Part shown: positions 1 to 10,476 of the stretch, one piece after another
How positions within the stretch are numbered: the stretch's first letter is position 1
How the letters are laid out: every line of letters begins with the position of its first letter
From: Parietaria judaica
Lineage: Eukaryota > Streptophyta > Magnoliopsida > Rosales > Urticaceae
DNA length: 64,000 nt
Assembly (NCBI GenBank): GCA_954871525.1
Contig: OX940872.1
Location: forward strand, 13,849,180-13,913,179
Direction of reading: 5' to 3'
The notes under the pieces: model-generated
Seen by the model: only the letters and a program-made list of their open reading frames with translations
The model's database searches: none
What the model was told of the DNA's origin: nothing
Program-made: the position numbers and the translations under genes

Positions 1-107
1 TATATGGTGCAATATTAGAGTGGATTTTGACAACCATTTCTTTTCTTGTATCGAAATCACAATTAGCTTAATCTCTGATATCTAGCAAGAGTGACAGTGC
101 TTCTTAC

Positions 108-2335
108 CATGCGCTGCTGCGGTGTGGTCCCTCGTTCCACTGCAACAGCAGGTGTTGTGCATGGCAGGCCATGGTGCATCAGCTTCGAGGCGAGTGATGG
201 AAGAGTGGACAGCCCCATGTATACCACCAAGGTCGTGTCGGGGTCGGCCGCGTTTTCTGCCACAAACAAGGGGTCGGATCCTCCCTTTCTCGAGTGCCCA
301 GTGAGAAATCTAACGCTGTTTGAAATGCCACGGTGAGTCAGCGGAATCCCGAGCTCAGCTGATATTCCTGATGCAGCAGTGATGCCTGCATGAAGATTTG
401 GATCATATTAATTACAAGTTACACATAAAAAATTAAGAAGAAAAAAAACAGAACTGAATCATCTTTCCGAGACTCCAATGAATTTGAATTTCAGATAAAC
501 GATTTCAGAATTCTCGTAAAAATACCAATTAGGTTTTCACTCACTATTCTCAATTCTTGACGCATAGTAGTTCACCATTATGAAAATGACAAAGAGAAAT
601 AGGATAAAACGAAAAAAAAAGGTCCAGAATAGGATAAATTGAAATATAAAAGCGCAACGCAAGAATCTGGATTTGTAACCGTTGACATCAAATGGAATGT
701 TCAAACGAAGAGACTGAAGGCATAAACACGAGCTGCGACTAAATAATGGCAACACCTGGAATAACATTGACTTGAATTCCCCGTTGCTGCAGAAAGTCCA
801 TTTCCTCCCCGCCCCTCCCAAACACCTGAAGCACAAAATCACGACCGAGTTGAGATTCCTGGATTTAGTCAGATCAAAAATCGGAAACCAAATTGTTTAC
901 ATGGTCATTACTCACCAGTGGATCTCCTCCTTTGAGCCTCACAACTGTAGCTCCGGCCTCCGCAAAACTCAGTAGCAACTCGTGTATTTCCTCCTGAGAT
1001 AAACATAACGACCAAAAAAATATAATAAATAAACCCACTCTCTTCTACAGATTGCTCAGAAAATTCAACAAATCTCATGACCTTTATTACAACACAGTGA
1101 ATTCACACCCTATTAAGTATCATGAGATTCGATCTCAAAATTAAGTAAACGCATGAATTAATAAAGTTTGTTTAAGACCCTTAATAAACAGATGTTGACT
1201 TCTTAACACACTACCTTAAGATGATGACACGCTTCAAAATGGTAGCGTGTCGCTCATCTTATAGGCCGGATTCCATTGTTTTTCTAAACCGATGCGCGTT
1301 TGAATTTTGCGGGCTTTAAACTATGCTAACTAATACGAGGCTCCATCTCAATGCCAAGTGAACCATTACATTATAAACCTTGTAGATTCCTCTTTCTAAT
1401 CCTTAACACAACCAAAAGAAAGCCACTAGAACTACCACATTAAAATTGGATCTTGCTGGTATTTAACCTGAATTCCGCCATAATATCCCGCTATCGAGTA
1501 TAGTATCTTCGGGTTCTATCTTGAAACTAATTAACTACAATGGAATAATTCATGACCTTGTATAACTTGTTAAGTTCTTTATCATTATTATTATTATTAA
1601 AATTGAAGGGTCTTTAGTTCCTCGGACTAAATACAGTAGAACCGTTATAAATTAATACTAACTACGAGACCTTATAATTTTATTTTATTATCGAAGTTAT
1701 TAATTTATAGAGTATTATAAATAACTACGTCGTGCATGGAGCTTTCCGGGCATGACAAAGTGTTAAAATACAGGAAAACTTGCCGGGTTTCGCCGGTACA
1801 TTACCTGGGTTCTGCTATGATAACCAGCAGTCTTTCCGACGTAGAGAAGCTTGGCACCGGAGACGAAGTCCAAGATGTCGTTGGAGACCAGGCGGTCGTA
1901 CAAGAGCAAATCCGCGCTCTCAATCGCCCTCACCGCCTTCAACGTCAGCAGCTCCGGGTCCCCGGGCCCGGTCCCGACCAAGAACACCTTCCCAAGCGCG
2001 CATCTTTCCGCTCTCTCGCTCGCCCTCTTCTCCCGCAGCACCTCCAGGAGCCTCTTCAGCTCCGGGAGCTGCAGCGCGATGTCGTTTTCCCTCGCCGCCT
2101 CGTCGCCATTGCCGGAGCAAGAAGGAGGAGACGAAGAATTGGGTTTCTCCGATTGGTCGGCGTAGACCCAGTGGTCCCTCTGGTAGCGCTCGATCGAGTG
2201 CTTCTCGGTGAAGGGCGAGGGGGAGAGGCGCAGAGAGCAGACGGGTTGTGGCGGGTTCGATGATGGGGCGCGATTGGCGAAGCGGGTCGAGGGGGAAGAG
2301 AGGGAGAGAGAGGGGAGTCTGGTGAGGAGAGCCAT
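108..2335 (-). CDS. UPM1: Uroporphyrinogen-III C-methyltransferase (SUMT), plastid; 5' part, four exons, 3' end outside window
   Basis: This enzyme methylates uroporphyrinogen III at C-2 and C-7 with S-adenosylmethionine to give precorrin-2, the entry to siroheme for nitrite and sulfite reductases in plastids. Four coding exons on the minus strand join in frame: 2335-1805, 993-916, 825-756 and 385-108, with GT-AG introns of 811, 90 and 370 bp. The start MALLTRLPSLSL opens a Ser/Pro/Arg-rich stretch typical of a chloroplast transit peptide. The methyltransferase domain begins near residue 115 with the SAM-binding GKVFLVGTGPGDPELLTLKA. Later exons give VVRLKGGDPLVFGRGGEE, GITAASGISAELGIPLTHRG and PAVAVERGTTPQQRM, all hallmark SUMT blocks. 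The last exon seen ends at a GTAAG donor after that Met, in phase 0. The C-terminal exon or exons must lie left of base 1, so the gene is cut by the window edge. No frameshift or stop is seen. Family assignment is firm; the transit peptide is inferred. Confidence 0.93.
1500..1720. repeat. AT-rich dispersed repeat in UPM1 intron 1
   Basis: The intron holds an AT-rich block with short phrases such as TATAAATTAATAC and GAGACCTTATAATTTTA. Similar blocks recur at 18718-18870 and 57680-57800, where phrases like 'ggtctcg(t/a)cttta(a/g)' and 'aacat(a/t)attaaatt' match. It is probably a small dispersed non-autonomous element. No terminal repeats or target duplications could be fixed by eye. Confidence 0.4.
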
Positions 2336-2689
2336 TGGCGAGAGATGGGAAGCTCGGAGAGAGTTGTATTGAAGGGAGAGACGGGGGGCTCTTTGGGACG
2401 ATGAGGAGGCAAAGAAAAGTTGCTTTTGGCCACTGAAAAGGACGACTTTCTTTTAAAGTTTGTTTTTTTATTCAAGTTTGTGCTGGCAATTTGAGTTCTT
2501 TTGTTATATAATGTAATCTAATAAACTGATTGTCTTTATTGTAAGAGATGGATAGTGTTAGACAGTATCGCTTCAACACCCTCAAAGAACCTATATAACC
2601 GACCAATGATCCAATGAACACTCTCAAAGAACCTACAAAACCTAAAATGTACAAAGAATTAACTCTGTAAATTTACGATAATGCGTAAA
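2336..2689 (-). promoter_or_regulatory. 5' flank of UPM1 (promoter region)
   Basis: This gene-free stretch lies immediately upstream of the UPM1 start codon on the minus strand. It is purine/pyrimidine-skewed close to the ATG and AT-rich beyond about 2440. A TATATAA-like word occurs near 2507, but on this strand it is only a candidate. The block ends where a repetitive element begins near 2690, so the natural promoter is probably about 350 bp or includes repeat DNA. No other feature is seen. Confidence 0.4.
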
Positions 2690-3294
2690 AATGGCTTTAA
2701 CTTAGACTCGGATCCACGGTTCGATTCCCGAGATTGACCCGCTGAACAAAAGGATGATTGAATGCTAAGTCAACGCGGGTTGACTAATGATCGTCAAAGT
2801 TGGAGGCGAATCCGTCGTCTTGGATGAGTCTCCGGGCTGTTATTGGTGATCCTCCGCGAACTTCCCTCGTGGGGCCGAAGTCCGTTTCACGGCGAAGCTC
2901 CCCATCGAACTTCCTATGTGGTGGAGAAGTTCGTATCACGGCGAAGCTCCTCGTCCGAGCGGATTCCTTGTCTTGGCGAAGCTCCTCGTCTGGGTGAAGT
3001 CCTTGTCTTGGCGATATCCTCGTTTTGGCGAACTACGATGAAGCTCCTAGCTGGTCATGATGATTCTTCGTTATTATCCTCATTCCTTCAACGTCCATTC
3101 CATTTTCGGTCGTTGACATTGCGAGTCCAATGTCCGAAATTATTTTGACTTCCATCCCACTTTCGGGAGTCAAAAACTCGCCTTCTAGCTCATCACGATC
3201 TCTTGAACATGTAGATGGCTCCACGCATCATCAAATTGACCAAGATCCGGATCCGACACCCTGTACCTCGACTAATCCATCAGTTACTTAAACT

Positions 3295-3525
3295 TTGGAA
3301 CCCGTTGTCGATGATTCAGAACTCCCTATCGCTCTCCGGAAAGGCATTCGTAAGAAGCCTATTCATGGGAACACTGAATATCCAATCGAACAATATGTTG
3401 CCTACAACAAATTTCATCCACTTATAGAGCCTTCATCACTAACCTCGACAACACCGAAGTTCCTAACTCTATTGATAAAGGACTTCAAATTCCCGCTTGG
3501 AAACGTGCAGTTGAACTAAAAATTT
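3295..3525 (+). pseudogene. Copia pol fragment (linker just upstream of reverse transcriptase), frameshifted
   Basis: Translation gives LPIALRKGIRKKPIHGNTEY, then PIEQYVAYNKFHPLIEPS. After a one-frame shift near 3430 it reads TNLDNTEVPNSIDKG and IPAWKRAVELK. This is the stereotyped plant Copia segment between integrase and reverse transcriptase (RKG.R ... YPI..Y.SY..LSP ... F...L....IP ... W..AM). Only about 75 codons remain and no RT catalytic region follows. It sits alone inside the GC-rich repeat, so it is a captured or stranded fragment and not part of a longer Copia element. Confidence 0.7.
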
Positions 3526-3787
3526 GAGCTTCGGATAGCAATGCCTTGGCGAGCTCCTACGGCGAGGTAGAACATGCAAAAAAGGGTAGATCGGGCCTGT
3601 GTCTCGTCGCTTATGGTTGGACGAGGCTGCCTACGTATCTCAGTTGAAGAAAATCAGGTCCCACATAGTCCAGGGTTAGTGATAAACGGCGGGTGAATGA
3701 CGATGTGGTTTGACTAGTCGGAAGTTCCGATGTTGGCGGTGCGGGGGTGACCCTTGGCCAGATGGCTGGGTATTACTAGCGTGAAGT

Positions 3788-4010
3788 GTTCTTCGTCGAC
3801 CTCGTTGGTGTTGGCGAACTCGTTACGGTGAGGGCTTTAACCTGACGAGGGATGCTCCTTGTCGACCTTGTCGAGGCTGGGGAGGGCACTTCACCTGACA
3901 AGGGGTGCTCCTTGTCGAACTTGTCGAGTTTGGCGAGGGCGCCTAACCTGTCAAGGGATGCTCCTTGTCGACCTCGCGGGTGTTGGCAAGCTTGACCACC
4001 TGGCGAGGGA
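3788..4010. repeat. Tandem repeat, about 53-bp unit, 3-4 copies
   Basis: The word AGG(G)(A/G)TGCTCCTTGTCGA occurs at 3848, 3901 and 3954, exactly 53 bp apart. Each is followed by a diverged 'cttgtcgag(g/t)(c/t)tgg.gaggg' segment. A weaker fourth unit precedes them near 3788. Units differ by substitutions, so this is an old minisatellite inside the GC-rich repeat. Confidence 0.75.
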
Positions 4011-4459
4011 CTCCTTCGTTGACTCGTCGAACAACTTCCCTCGTCGAGACTAAGACTCTGTTCAAGATCTCCTCTTAGTCGAGCCTCAGCCAACAAGCTC
4101 TCAATTCTTGCTGGGGGGAGAGAGGGGCGACATTATAGAGAGAGAAGCTCCGGAGAAAGTTGTGAGTGAGTGTGGAAATGAGGGGGTGAAGACTTCTATT
4201 TATAGGAAAGCCAATTCCCTGAAATTGCACCTCTAGGGGCCTGCAAATTTCTCCCCTGCTACAGGGGGGTTATTGAGGCCCCTAGTCTTGTAAAAGGGGT
4301 CGTCGATGCTTCTTGATTCGTCTTTGATGTCTGCTGGTTGTTCGCGAGTCTGTATGTTGACTTTGGAGGAATCCGTAGGATTTCCCGGAGATATTCGTGG
4401 TCTCGGATCTCCTCGTCGTGTGGAGTAATTACAAGTTATGCCCTTGTCAAGCTATGACA

Positions 4460-4632
4460 AGGGTGCTTGTCGCCTCGTCGCCTTGTCGCCTCGTCTCCTT
4501 GTCTCCTCGTCGGCTTGTTGCCTTGTCGCCTCATCGCCTTGTCGGCTTGTCTCCCCGTCGGCTTCTCGCGTCGTCGCCTTGTCGGCTCGTCGCCTCGTTG
4601 CCTTGTCGGCTGGTCGCCTTGTCGCATTTTTC
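4460..4632. repeat. Minisatellite of TCGTCGCCT / TTGTCGCC-type words
   Basis: About 170 bp consist of near-tandem 8-9 base words (CGCCTCGT, CGCCTTGT, CGGCTTGT and variants). The low-complexity sequence leaves several overlapping reading frames open on both strands, which explains apparent proteins of 60-90 codons here. I regard none as real genes. Confidence 0.85.
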
Positions 4633-4760
4633 CTCTTTGCCTTTTTTACTCCGGGCCTCGCTAATGTCTTAGTTCGTCGGCCTCGGGTCTTTGGCTTTGG
4701 TGATGGGCTTTGAGTTTTGTTAATGGGCTTTGACTTTTGCTAAAATGGGCCCAATTTTTA

Positions 4761-7700
4761 TATGCTACGAAAAATGTACATAACATGATAATTATCCGAT
4801 TTGCTTCTATTTTTACAAAGCGCTGGCAAAGAACGAGAATGTTCTGATTCTTGAACTCATATTTTCACGGAACAATATTGGATTTTGCGAAAATTATAAT
4901 TTATGATTTTGAAAAAAAAATTCAAATTCAAAACTTCTAGATCTAGATTTCATGTTGTAAAAGAATATGGGAGTCGAAATCCAGACTCCCATATTTACAA
5001 GGTAAGATGAATAAATGACAATATAAATATTGTGTATGATTTTAAATCGTAAAAATATGAAGAAAAAAAAAACTTAAAATAAGTATGAAAATGTATAAAA
5101 GTGAGGCATACTTCACACTCGACATTCGTAGAAAAGCTCATCCGTGGGGATCGGCAAAGTTTTGCAGTCAACTACCGGGGTCCCGTAAAGCCCAAAGCCG
5201 GCGCCTTGTCCGGCTATCTCAAGGACCAACCCTGCAGACCGCCTTTACCACTTTTAATAGTTTTAATTTAAGCTTTTGTTAGAAATTTGTTGAGGGTATT
5301 TTTGTAAATTTTATTATTTCTACCATTAATATATGTAAAAATATCTCTGAGTAAATAAAAAAACATATGAAAAATGGAAGAACTTTCTTCATTCCCATCA
5401 AGATTGAGTTAATACACATTGGAATGGTATGTTTTACGTTTATTATGAGTCTAGATTCATTGGAAGAGCAATTATCTTATGTGATTTTTTTTCCCGAAAT
5501 TGTACTTTCTGAAAATTTCGACTTAATGTGCCTATATGATGTTTTAACAAGACTAAATGTGTATAGAGAATGACTATGAAAAGAGCCCCGTATGGAGCAA
5601 ACATTAAGTTTTTTCAATGTTTATAATGGGTAGAGGCACTAGTGGCGTCTTGTTACGGAACAAACACTAAGAATAGTGTTTATCAAGCAAACATTAATCG
5701 TTCAAACATGTAGTTGAGTTAAAAGTAAGCCATATAGAGAAATGACTTGACGAGTTTTATAGTGTTTATAAGAAATGCATTAGCGAATGATTTCTAACAT
5801 GTAGTCTTGTTAGAGGTATGTCGTTTGAAGCTGAGGTGTATTGTTACTCTCGCACTGCCACCCTTTGCTAGTGCACTAGCAACACCATATCCGGTTCAGG
5901 TCGAGATCGAGGGTATGGACGTAGGCGTTAAGGAATTAGTGGCGTATTGTAGGCACATTTAAGCACTTGCATCAGGGCGTGGCATAGGCTTGGGTCTCGA
6001 GCTCCTTCGGCGACTCTTAGCTCAAGTCGGCAATTACTAGCCGTTACATTCTGCATATCGCTAGAATGATGTCTCGTTTCTAAACGTCATCGTCGCTTGC
6101 AAAGAAAGGCGTCGTTTGACAATTACTTTTGGTTTTAAGAGGTTTTGACTTACAGAAACGACAGGTTGCTGTCTTTAAACTATTTGAATTCAAATAGAAA
6201 TTAAAATGGACTTGCTTTCTATTTTCATGAATTCTTCTCTCTCAATATTTTGTCTGAAAAATTAAAAAACTCGGTTCTTGCTTAAAGTCAAAATTTTGCT
6301 TTGTCTAGTGACCAAAGACTTGTCTTACCTGAGTGCTCTCACATGTTGATTCACAATCATATTTAAATGATCAAAACCCTATTAAATAGGTAGAGTTATG
6401 CGTGATTCAAATCTCGAAGTATTCAATCTCGAAGCAATTTTTAACGGTATAAAAAGCACTCTTTTTGGGAACATTAAATGAATATTCTTTTGAAACTGTC
6501 ACTGATTGTAGGTTTAACTTTAAAACGACCGATATCAACCTTTGTTAACTTACACTTACACTGCCAGGAATGATCATCGTCGATGACACCCTTTGTGTAC
6601 CTTCTTCCCAATAACTTTCACTTTCACACTTATAATCGGACTAAATGCTTAAGATACATTTGATTATTCCTTAATAATTGTTTTTGAAATATTTTTCAAT
6701 TTTAATATTGTAAGCATAATGTCCGTACATTTCACACTTTTTAAATTGATTATGATTTTGTGATTGTCACGTCTAGTGACTTCAAAGTTGTTTAAAAATT
6801 CTTTATATTTAGGCTTTGGATGTATTGATTAGAAGGTTATTGGAATTTTGTGTTCATAACAGAGGATCGTAATCTAAATGTTGTTTTTGTCAGGGAGATT
6901 AAACTCTCGTAATTTTGTAAATATGAATAGAATTGAACTTGCGATTCTATATTTCTCATTCTAAAAGAAAACAGAATCGATAGTCCACTTATGTGTTTTT
7001 ATTTTTGAAGATTTAATTTTTATTTAGAATATACTTTAATTTTGAACGTCACCTCTGGGTTCTGCCCTACTTTGCAAGAAAATATTTAGAATCCTCTAAT
7101 CACCAAATCACTTCGATTATAATTCTCTAATAAATCTTATTTTCTTTATCTTGTTTTTGCTGTAATTATTCAACTTATACACTGAGGGAGTTTGGCATAT
7201 GTATCTAAAGATTAGGGATTAACTTCACATAAATTAATAGGTTAATTCATAAGATTAATTAGAGAATTAATATATGTTTAATTGAGCTTAATTAAAATGA
7301 TTCATAAAGTTCATCTAAACATAAACCGTACGCCTACAATGGAGGGATTAGCCTAAAGCAAAACCCTAATTTATTTTAGCATTCTAATTACAAATAGGCT
7401 ATTCTAACCCTAAAGAGAGAACTCGCCCCCCTCTTATTCCAAGAGAGAGGATAAATTCGTTGATCCTCAGCAAGTCTTTATTATGTGCTCTAATCGCCGA
7501 GAAGGAGCTTGTATTCCGACGAGGCGATTTCTGACCACAAATGGTGTTTCGTTAGCAAACATAGTGTACTACGTAGATGCCAAACATTTGAGCGGCTTGT
7601 GATCGACGGCGTCGGCGGCGTAGAATCTTCGGCAAAGGCTTAGAGATCCGATTTGTGATATATGCTAAATTATTCTTCTGGAAAATTTATTCTCGCCGGG

Positions 7701-7775
7701 TTAGTCTTTATTATTTTGTGTTATCTAGATTTAAAGATTCGAGGATTCCCAAAATTTTCGTCTTCGGTGATAAGA
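4761..7775. other. Intergenic AT-rich DNA, no gene recognised
   Basis: About 3 kb without convincing coding sequence. Two short open frames at 5085-5282 and 5367-5573 show no recognisable motif and no splice context, so I leave them out. The stretch contains a perfect 12-bp inverted repeat (4964-4975 with 4984-4995, 8-nt loop) and a 16-bp perfect palindrome at 6181-6196 (TATTTGAATTCAAATA). A more GC-rich patch at 7400-7680 looks like diverged repeat DNA but matches nothing I can name. Confidence 0.5.
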
Positions 7776-7780
7776 ATATC

Positions 7781-8248
7781 TGTGAGCTTAAGCTTAACTT
7801 AGTCCGGCACTAGAAGAAGCTCAGCCCGGGTACCGATCAAAACTCAACCCGGACAAGAGGTCAACCCAACTCGGGTGAACAAGTGAAGAAAGTCTGGATA
7901 GAAGGCAAACCCAGCCCAGGGTATACGAACAAGCCAGCTCGAGGACAGAGAGGTTGTCCGGGCCGAAAAGGGAAAGTTAGCAACTAACCAACAAGGAAGG
8001 CGCGAGTCTTGTAGAGTCTTCTTTAGGGTAGTTTCCTGATTTTGTGCGATTCACTTTAGCTAGGGTTTCATTTTTTAGAGTGGTTATATTTAACCTAGCA
8101 TTGTACACTTTGTAAAGTGCGAGTGAGATTTTTGGGTTTTTACTATTTGCCTTTGATTATCAATAAATAATTATTTTCTCCCAAATTTGTGCTTTTCTTT
8201 TTTGTGTTTTAGTGTGTTCTTCGTAGATCCGTGAATTGGGATCCAACA
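7781..8248 (+). repeat. 5' LTR of Copia-1
   Basis: 468 bp, beginning TGTGAGCTTAAG and ending GGGATCCAACA. It matches the 3' LTR over its whole length with scattered substitutions and a few short indels. The sequence ATCAATAAATAATT near its end looks like an R/U5 polyadenylation region. Confidence 0.93.
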
Positions 8249-8276
8249 AGTGGTATCATAGCTCAACTTGAAGAAC

Positions 8277-9160
8277 ATGTCTTCAACAAATTCGCCGACC
8301 AGAGGAGAGCTCGTGGCGCAGAAAACTGCACCGAAAGAAGGAAGCGTAACACTCCATTACCCTATGCTCACGAAGATCAACTACACCGTGTGGGCGTTAA
8401 AGATAAGGGTAAATCTGCAGGTGCAGGGAGTATAGGAGGCCGTAGGAGGCGGCGATATCTAAGAGCGCAAGGAGAGGATGGCACTCTCCGCCATCTACCA
8501 AGCGGTTCCAGAAGACGTCCTTCTCATGATCGCCGAGAAGGATTCCGCGAACGAAGCATGGAAAACGCTTCAAACCATGCACATGGGCGCAGATCGCGTC
8601 AAGAAGACGAAGGTCCAAACCTTGAAGAGCGACTTCGATGTTATGCGGATGAGAGGCAGCGAGTCGATTGACGACTTTGCGATGAGGCTCACGTCCATTG
8701 TGACCGGCATACGCTCACTGGGAGACATGGTGGAGGAGACCACATATGTCAAGAAATTCTTACTGTCTCACAGGTACATGCAGATCATGACATCGATCGA
8801 GCAATTCGACGAATTCAAAACCATGACGGTTGAAGAGGTTATTGGTCACCTCAAAACCCACGAGGAGAGACTTCAGGGCTACGATGACAGGGAAGAGGGG
8901 AAGAACATCCTGCTCGCGCATGAAGAGTAGACGACCAAACAGAAAAACGCGGGGGAGCCAACTTTTCTTCCAATTCCTCAGGTTGGAGCAGCTACGGCTG
9001 AGATAGTTGTGGACGTGGTAGAAGTCGTGGACGTGGGCGTGGTTGGGACATGCAAGGTCGCGGCAGCAGCACGCAACGTGAGGAGAGCATGACCAGGAGA
9101 GAAGAGCACAACAAAGTGCTACAATTGTTAGAAGCTCAGACACTTTGCATCAGAGTGCCG
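8277..9160 (+). pseudogene. Copia-1 gag remnant with decayed zinc knuckle
   Basis: From ATG 8277 the reading MSSTNSPTRGELVAQ leads into LTKINYTVWALKIRV, the W-containing N-terminal gag motif of plant Copia. A stop follows near 8432. The frame resumes at 8478 as MALSAIYQAVPEDVLLM and continues through AWKTLQTMHMGADRVK and DDFAMRLTSIV to a stop at 8928, the UBN2/Retrotran-gag core. Near 9110-9165 a CCHC knuckle is recognisable (CYNC, then H..SEC) but interrupted by a stop. Gag normally coats element RNA in virus-like particles; this copy cannot encode an intact protein. Confidence 0.85.
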
Positions 9161-9439
9161 AAGCAAAAACTGGGGTGAAGAAGCGAATCTAGCAAGATTC
9201 CAAGACGACCAGCCGACATTGTTGTTTGGCGAGCAGGAAACGCACCTGAGCAGGAAACGCACCTGGACGGACAGGAAGACAATGTGACAACCCTCGTAGG
9301 TGAGAGTGACGCCAAGGCCCGGGCAGAACCGATCAGCGAGCAGATCGATCCGGAGCCCTAGCTGCCCTGTTCGGAGGAGACCAGCGAAAATGTCTTCCTA
9401 ATTCAGGATAAGGTTATTGTAAAACTCCTCGTAGACGGA

Positions 9440-9997
9440 GAGAAGATGGTCAATATCGACGTATGGTGCTTAGACAACTGCGCAAGCAGCCACAAGAGTT
9501 CGATGAGAAGATCACGGGCAACGTGAAATTTGGCGACGTATCAGTCATAGAGATCAGAGGCAAATGGCCTATCCTGTTCAAGTGCAAAACGGAGACCATC
9601 GTCTCATGACCCAAGTCTATTTCATTCCAAAGCTGAAAAGCAATATAATAAGCCTTAGATAGATGACTGAGATCGGGAAGCCTATTTATGTGGTTGAAGG
9701 GGCTACTAAGCGAAGTGACCAGATCCGAGCAGAAGCCAGTTACTCTCTACGTGGACAACAAGTCCGCAATTGCGTTGATGAAGAACCTAGTGTTCCATGA
9801 GCGGAGCAAACACATCGACACACGATTTCATTACACTAGGGAGTGTGGAGAAACTGAAGATCATCGTGGAGTTCGTCAGCACAATGGAGCAACGTGCACA
9901 CATACTCACTAAGGCTCTAGCGAGAGTCAAATTCGCAGAGATGAGAGAGCTGCTCGGAGTGAAGAATGTGGAAGTAAGTCAAGCTTACGGGGGAGAA
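9440..9997 (+). pseudogene. Copia-1 protease trace joined to 3' end of RNase H
   Basis: Around 9450-9500 the decayed phrase 'W.LDN.AS.H' marks the aspartic protease active-site region. By 9688 the frame reads MWLKGLLSEVTRSEQKPVTL and YVDNKSAIALMKN, the C-terminal part of Copia RNase H. A shifted frame then gives EFVSTMEQRAHILTKALA, the usual last block before the polypurine tract. Integrase and the RT palm are absent between these points, so the deletion removed most of pol. Confidence 0.8.
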
Positions 9998-10471
9998 TGT
10001 GAGCTTAAACTTGACTGATTCCAGCACACGAAGAAGCTCAGCCCGGGTACCGACCAGAACTGAACCAGACAGGAGTTCAACCCAAATCGGGTGAACAAGT
10101 GAAGAAAGTTCGGATAGAAGGCAAACCCAACCCGGGGTATACGAACAAGCCAGCTCAGGGACAGAGAGGTTGTCCGGACAGAAAAGGGAAAGTCAGCAAC
10201 TACCCAACAAGGAAGGCACAAGAATTGCGGAGAAAGTCAGAGTTTATTTAGGGTAGTTTCCCGATTTTGTGCGATTCAATTAGGTAGGGTTTCACTTTTG
10301 AGACTGATTATATAAACCTAGCATTGTACACTTTGTAAAGTGCGAGTGAAATTGTTGAGTTTTTATTCTTTGCCTTCGATTATCAATAAAGAATTATTTT
10401 CTCCCAAAGTCTTGTTTTTCTTTTCTGTGTTTTAGTATGTTCTCCGTAGATCCGTGAATTGGGATCCGACA
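9998..10471 (+). repeat. 3' LTR of Copia-1
   Basis: 474 bp, TGTGAGCTTAAAC to GGGATCCGACA, co-linear with the 5' LTR. It is preceded by the polypurine tract and followed directly by the ATATC target duplication. Confidence 0.93.
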
Positions 10472-10476
10472 ATATC

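Larger units (their letters stand above)
2690..4760. mobile_element. Non-coding LTR-like repeat, copy 1 (GC-rich, with internal tandem repeats)
   Basis: The block is much more GC-rich than its flanks and has no long reading frame of its own. Its left end (about 2690-2800) shares phrases with the block starting near 48797: GGTTCGA(T/A)(T/C)CCCGAG, then 'agtcaacg(c/g).ggttgacta'. Both blocks also carry a 'ct(a/t)tttatag(g/a)aa' phrase and end with 'gggc(t/c)ttgagtttt'. That suggests two members of one LTR-type, probably non-autonomous, family. Copy 1 is longer because it contains a Copia pol fragment and minisatellites, listed separately. Exact ends and target duplications were not found. It could also be a chimera of several insertions. 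Confidence 0.5.
7781..10471 (+). mobile_element. Internally deleted Ty1/Copia LTR retrotransposon, complete ends (Copia-1)
   Basis: The element runs from TGTGAGC at 7781 to CCGACA at 10471. It is flanked by an exact 5-bp target duplication ATATC (7776-7780 and 10472-10476). Two LTRs bracket about 1.75 kb of internal DNA. A primer-binding site TGGTATCATAGCTC lies at 8251, just after the 5' LTR, matching the usual initiator-Met tRNA complement with one change. A purine tract ACGGGGGAGAA abuts the 3' LTR. Only gag, a protease trace and the end of RNase H remain; integrase and nearly all of reverse transcriptase are missing. The element is therefore non-autonomous, and the visible LTR divergence and stop codons make it old. 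It is related to the Copia copies at 34.5 and 61.2 kb. Confidence 0.93.

Noticed and set aside
1736..2263. Long plus-strand frames opposite UPM1 exon 1
   Set aside because: They are GC-rich antisense shadows of the transit-peptide and SUMT exon; the minus strand carries the recognisable motifs.
2695..2740. Possible tRNA gene (B-box-like GGTTCGATTCCC)
   Set aside because: No acceptor stem or cloverleaf can be formed, and the same phrase occurs in a second repeat copy at 48838.
4397..4713. Overlapping 60-90 codon frames on both strands
   Set aside because: Produced by the TCGTCGCC-type minisatellite; translated sequence is a low-complexity Arg/Leu/Ser repeat.
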